Assembly: GCA_028281535.1 (NCBI GenBank)
Contig: JANQJS010000059.1
Span: 1-64,000, forward strand
DNA from: Sedimentisphaerales bacterium
GTDB taxonomy: Bacteria > Planctomycetota > Phycisphaerae > Sedimentisphaerales > SM23-30
Reading direction: 5' to 3'
DNA length: 64,000 nt
Below, in pieces: positions 61,996 to 64,000 of this stretch. Position 1 is the first letter of the stretch; every line of letters begins with the position of its first letter. The notes below the pieces were generated by a model that had not been told where the DNA came from, made no database searches, and saw nothing but the letters and a program-made list of their open reading frames with translations. Made by a program: the position numbers and the translations under genes.

Positions 61996-62979
61996 ATGCA
62001 GGACTCCCAATTATTACATGAATTTCACGACTATTTGATTTATGAGAAACATTTCTCGCAACACACGCTGAAATGTTACTCAGCTGATCTTAAGCAGTAC
62101 GCTGAATTCTTGGGGTCGCAATCTTCTTCATCTGGAGATGATACGACAACAGGATTTCAGTCAACAGATCAAAATGGCGCAGCAACAGCGACCGCAACTG
62201 ATCTGACAAGTACAATACTTAAGGTTGATGTCAACACCATTCGAGCGTTTCTAGCTCATTTGAATGAACAAAGTTATTCTAAATCGACCTCAGCAAGGAA
62301 ATTAGCGACATTACGTAGTTTCTATAAATTCCTGGTACGCCGAGGCCATTTGTCCAGCAGTCCCGTTTCTGCAATACGGACACCAAAACAAGAAAAGAGG
62401 TTACCACTCTTTTTGACACCTGAGCAGATAAATACTCTGCTAAATTGCCCCAACACAAATGACATGCTGGGTGCTAGAGATCGGTCCATCATGGAAACGC
62501 TCTATAGCAGCGGACTTCGTGTCAGTGAATTGGTGGCACTTAACTTGACCGATGTGGATTTCCTGGGTGAAGTCATACACATCGTTGGTAAGGGTAAAAA
62601 AGAACGACTGGCGCCTATTGGCTCTAGTGCCTTGCAAGCCATTCAGCACTATCTAACCTTTAGGGATAAAGATCCACGTAAGCCGAATTTTGATCCAAAT
62701 GCATTATTTATTAATAAGCACGGCAAGCGGCTTAGCACACGATCTGTTCGTAGAAAGTTAGATAAGTATCTATTGCAAGCTGGTTTAGATCCGAGGATCA
62801 GTCCTCATACTTTACGCCATAGCTTCGCAACGCATATGCTGAACAATGGAGCTGATCTACGGGTTGTACAAGATTTACTAGGACACCAGTCCCTAAGTAC
62901 AACGCAAATTTATACCCATTTGACCACCAACAAGATGAAGGATATCTATGATAGTTCTCATCCACGTGACCAAATTTAG
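61996..62979 (+). CDS. XerC/XerD-type tyrosine recombinase
   Basis: 327 residues from the ATG at 61996; an in-frame GTG at 61984 lacks an SD. The catalytic domain is complete: Arg175 (SSGLRVSEL), Lys near 201 (GKGKKERLAP), His271 and Arg274 (SPHTLRHSF), His297 (LLGHQSL), Tyr306 (TTQIYTHL). The N-terminal core-binding domain carries a low-complexity insertion rich in Ser, Thr, Ala and Gly (about residues 41-75), not usual in XerC/D. Expected role: resolution of chromosome dimers at dif; no dif site was found nearby. No integron, transposon or phage genes flank it, which favours a housekeeping role. Confidence 0.92.
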   Translation: MQDSQLLHEFHDYLIYEKHFSQHTLKCYSADLKQYAEFLGSQSSSSGDDTTTGFQSTDQNGAATATATDLTSTILKVDVNTIRAFLAHLNEQSYSKSTSARKLATLRSFYKFLVRRGHLSSSPVSAIRTPKQEKRLPLFLTPEQINTLLNCPNTNDMLGARDRSIMETLYSSGLRVSELVALNLTDVDFLGEVIHIVGKGKKERLAPIGSSALQAIQHYLTFRDKDPRKPNFDPNALFINKHGKRLSTRSVRRKLDKYLLQAGLDPRISPHTLRHSFATHMLNNGADLRVVQDLLGHQSLSTTQIYTHLTTNKMKDIYDSSHPRDQI

Positions 62980-63056
62980 CTGATTAATACCAGTTTGCAT
63001 GGATCATACTGTGTTGGGAGTCAAGATAGGGTAAGCAGGTGAAATTCGATATTAAT

Positions 63057-63097
63057 CCCGGCATGACACAAACGTGCTCTGCCGGGTTTCTGTTTTT
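63057..63097 (+). terminator. Terminator after the recombinase gene
   Basis: CCCGGCA (63057-63063) and TGCCGGG (63080-63086) form a 7-bp GC-rich stem with a 16-base loop, followed by TTTCTGTTTTT. Confidence 0.75.
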
Positions 63098-63253
63098 ATG
63101 AGTTCTGCCATCATTCCTTAATTTTCTCGATTTATTCTTAAATATTGTTGTTAGAACGATTGACTTAAGGGATGGTAAATTTATAATGAATGAGTATGTT
63201 GTTGTTTAGTAATCTTCTTTGAATACGCTAAAAGGAGCGGTTGATTTACCGCG

Positions 63254-64000
63254 ATGGATAAAAAGTTAAGCCAACGCAAAGTCTTGGTTGTTGGGGGCAA
63301 AAGTGATAAAAACACAGATTTGATAGAGAATCTGCAGCAATGTTTTGATCTGACCGTTGTCAATTCCACTCAAGAGGCGCAGAGATTATTAACACAGCAA
63401 TCCTTTGATGCCGTCTTTTCTGAGGCCGACCTTTATCATTCCAATTCAAAAGAGCATGTTTCTGAACAAGCCGTAGAAATATTAAATACGATCGGTGAAG
63501 GTGTATGCCTGGTGGGGATGGATGGGATCGTCCTTTGGGAGAATAACAACATGGCCGATTACGATAAAACCATCAAAGATGGTATTTCTAAAGTCAGCCA
63601 TGAGGCTTTTGAAGCATTTCGCAAAATCTCTTATGAGCGTGCATCTGAATCGCCATTAAAGCATCGGAAGCGTTCATTTATCGATCCGGAATCTAATCGA
63701 TATTTTGAATTAATTACAACTCCCATGTATGATGAGAATGAAGCATTGACTCAAGTAGCTACTGTTATCTGGGAAGCAACAGACAGTCGACGTTTACAGC
63801 AAAGAATTGATGCGATTGATAAATCAGGTCGAGAATTAGTTCGTTTGGATGCAGAAGCGATCAAAGGGAAAACGGTTGAGCAGAGAATTAGTTTATTACA
63901 AGACAAGATCGTTAAGTATGCTAAAGATTTACTTTACTTCGATCATTTTGTCGTGAGAATTCTTAATAGAAAAAGTAATCAATTAGAAGTGCTTTTTGGT
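63254..64000 (+). CDS. PAS/GAF-type sensor protein, 3'-partial
   Basis: 249 codons are open from the ATG at 63254 to the window end, so the stop lies beyond it; an in-frame TGA at 63242-63244 makes this the first possible start. Residues 1-60 look like a degenerate receiver (KVLVVGGKSDKNTDLI, FDAVFSEADLY). A PAS-like domain follows (IGEGVCLVGMDGIVLWENNN, FELITTPMYDENE), then a helix and the beginning of a GAF-like domain (LLYFDHFVVRILNRKSNQLEVL). Output domain unknown. The SD AAGGAG is 16 bases before the ATG, with a small hairpin between. Confidence 0.8.
   Translation, partial: MDKKLSQRKVLVVGGKSDKNTDLIENLQQCFDLTVVNSTQEAQRLLTQQSFDAVFSEADLYHSNSKEHVSEQAVEILNTIGEGVCLVGMDGIVLWENNNMADYDKTIKDGISKVSHEAFEAFRKISYERASESPLKHRKRSFIDPESNRYFELITTPMYDENEALTQVATVIWEATDSRRLQQRIDAIDKSGRELVRLDAEAIKGKTVEQRISLLQDKIVKYAKDLLYFDHFVVRILNRKSNQLEVLFG

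Noticed and set aside
61996-62979. Recombinase as a sign of an integron, integrative element or phage
   Set aside because: No attachment duplications, cargo, transposase or phage genes flank it, and it looks like housekeeping XerC/D.

Overview
The window is about 64 kb of AT-rich bacterial DNA (roughly 40% GC by eye). It most likely comes from a member of the Planctomycetota, probably class Phycisphaerae. The evidence is the gene set: an H-X-DG-type prepilin-like protein with a GFTLVELLVV leader, dockerin-like DxNxD tails on unrelated secreted enzymes, a DNRLRE module, a DUF1570-like peptidase, an M56 peptidase with long extracytoplasmic extensions, and ECF sigma factors carrying a membrane segment. 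There is no rRNA, CRISPR array, insertion sequence or recognisable prophage; one tRNA gene is present.

Layout. 1-8.4 kb: two giant secreted paralogs in tandem (the first cut by the window edge), with the short 3' relic of a third copy between them. 8.5-12.4 kb: a BlaI-type repressor and M56 (BlaR1-like) peptidase pair with a twin operator. 12.4-13.0 kb: a probable small RNA and a tRNA-Val gene, both on the minus strand. 13-26.8 kb: mostly minus-strand single genes, namely a ThuA-like protein, a composite multicopper oxidase, RsmE, a very acidic tail-anchored repeat protein, a DUF1570-like peptidase, a B12-domain protein with an upstream leader ORF, a GT4 glycosyltransferase, a PhnP-like hydrolase, a DEAD-box helicase and a prepilin-like protein. 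26.8-28.3 kb is non-coding apart from a GC-rich island. 28.3-36.2 kb is a regulatory and surface-protein stretch: a CII-like HTH protein divergent from a sigma factor, a sigma factor fused to a membrane segment and an outer domain, a prepilin-like protein, a low-molecular-weight phosphatase/TfoX_C pair, an S1 protease with dockerin, and a zinc-ribbon protein.

36.3-49.4 kb: a NarL-type two-component pair, an FHA-GspE fusion ATPase followed closely by mfd, a GNAT protein, a PpiC-HIT-MazG operon, and a hybrid-looking sensor kinase with a periplasmic CX4CH motif. 49.5-59.2 kb: an exopolysaccharide or glycoconjugate cluster of two converging operons (GT2, GT-C-like membrane protein and three GT4 on plus; three GT2 on minus). 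59.7-63.0 kb: a TolB-like lipoprotein, a CsgG/LpoB-like lipoprotein, a small unknown protein and a XerC/D recombinase. The window ends inside a sensor protein.

The strongest candidates for something new are the minus-strand small RNA at 12.48-12.57 kb, the tandem giant-protein locus with its relic copy, the sigma factor fused to a membrane and surface domain, the tRNA-Val whose anticodon loop has C33 instead of U33, the acidic tail-anchored protein, and the FHA-GspE ATPase. Starts were re-chosen where a Shine-Dalgarno (SD) motif clearly favours an internal codon. All homology statements are from recognition of motifs by eye; no database search was run.
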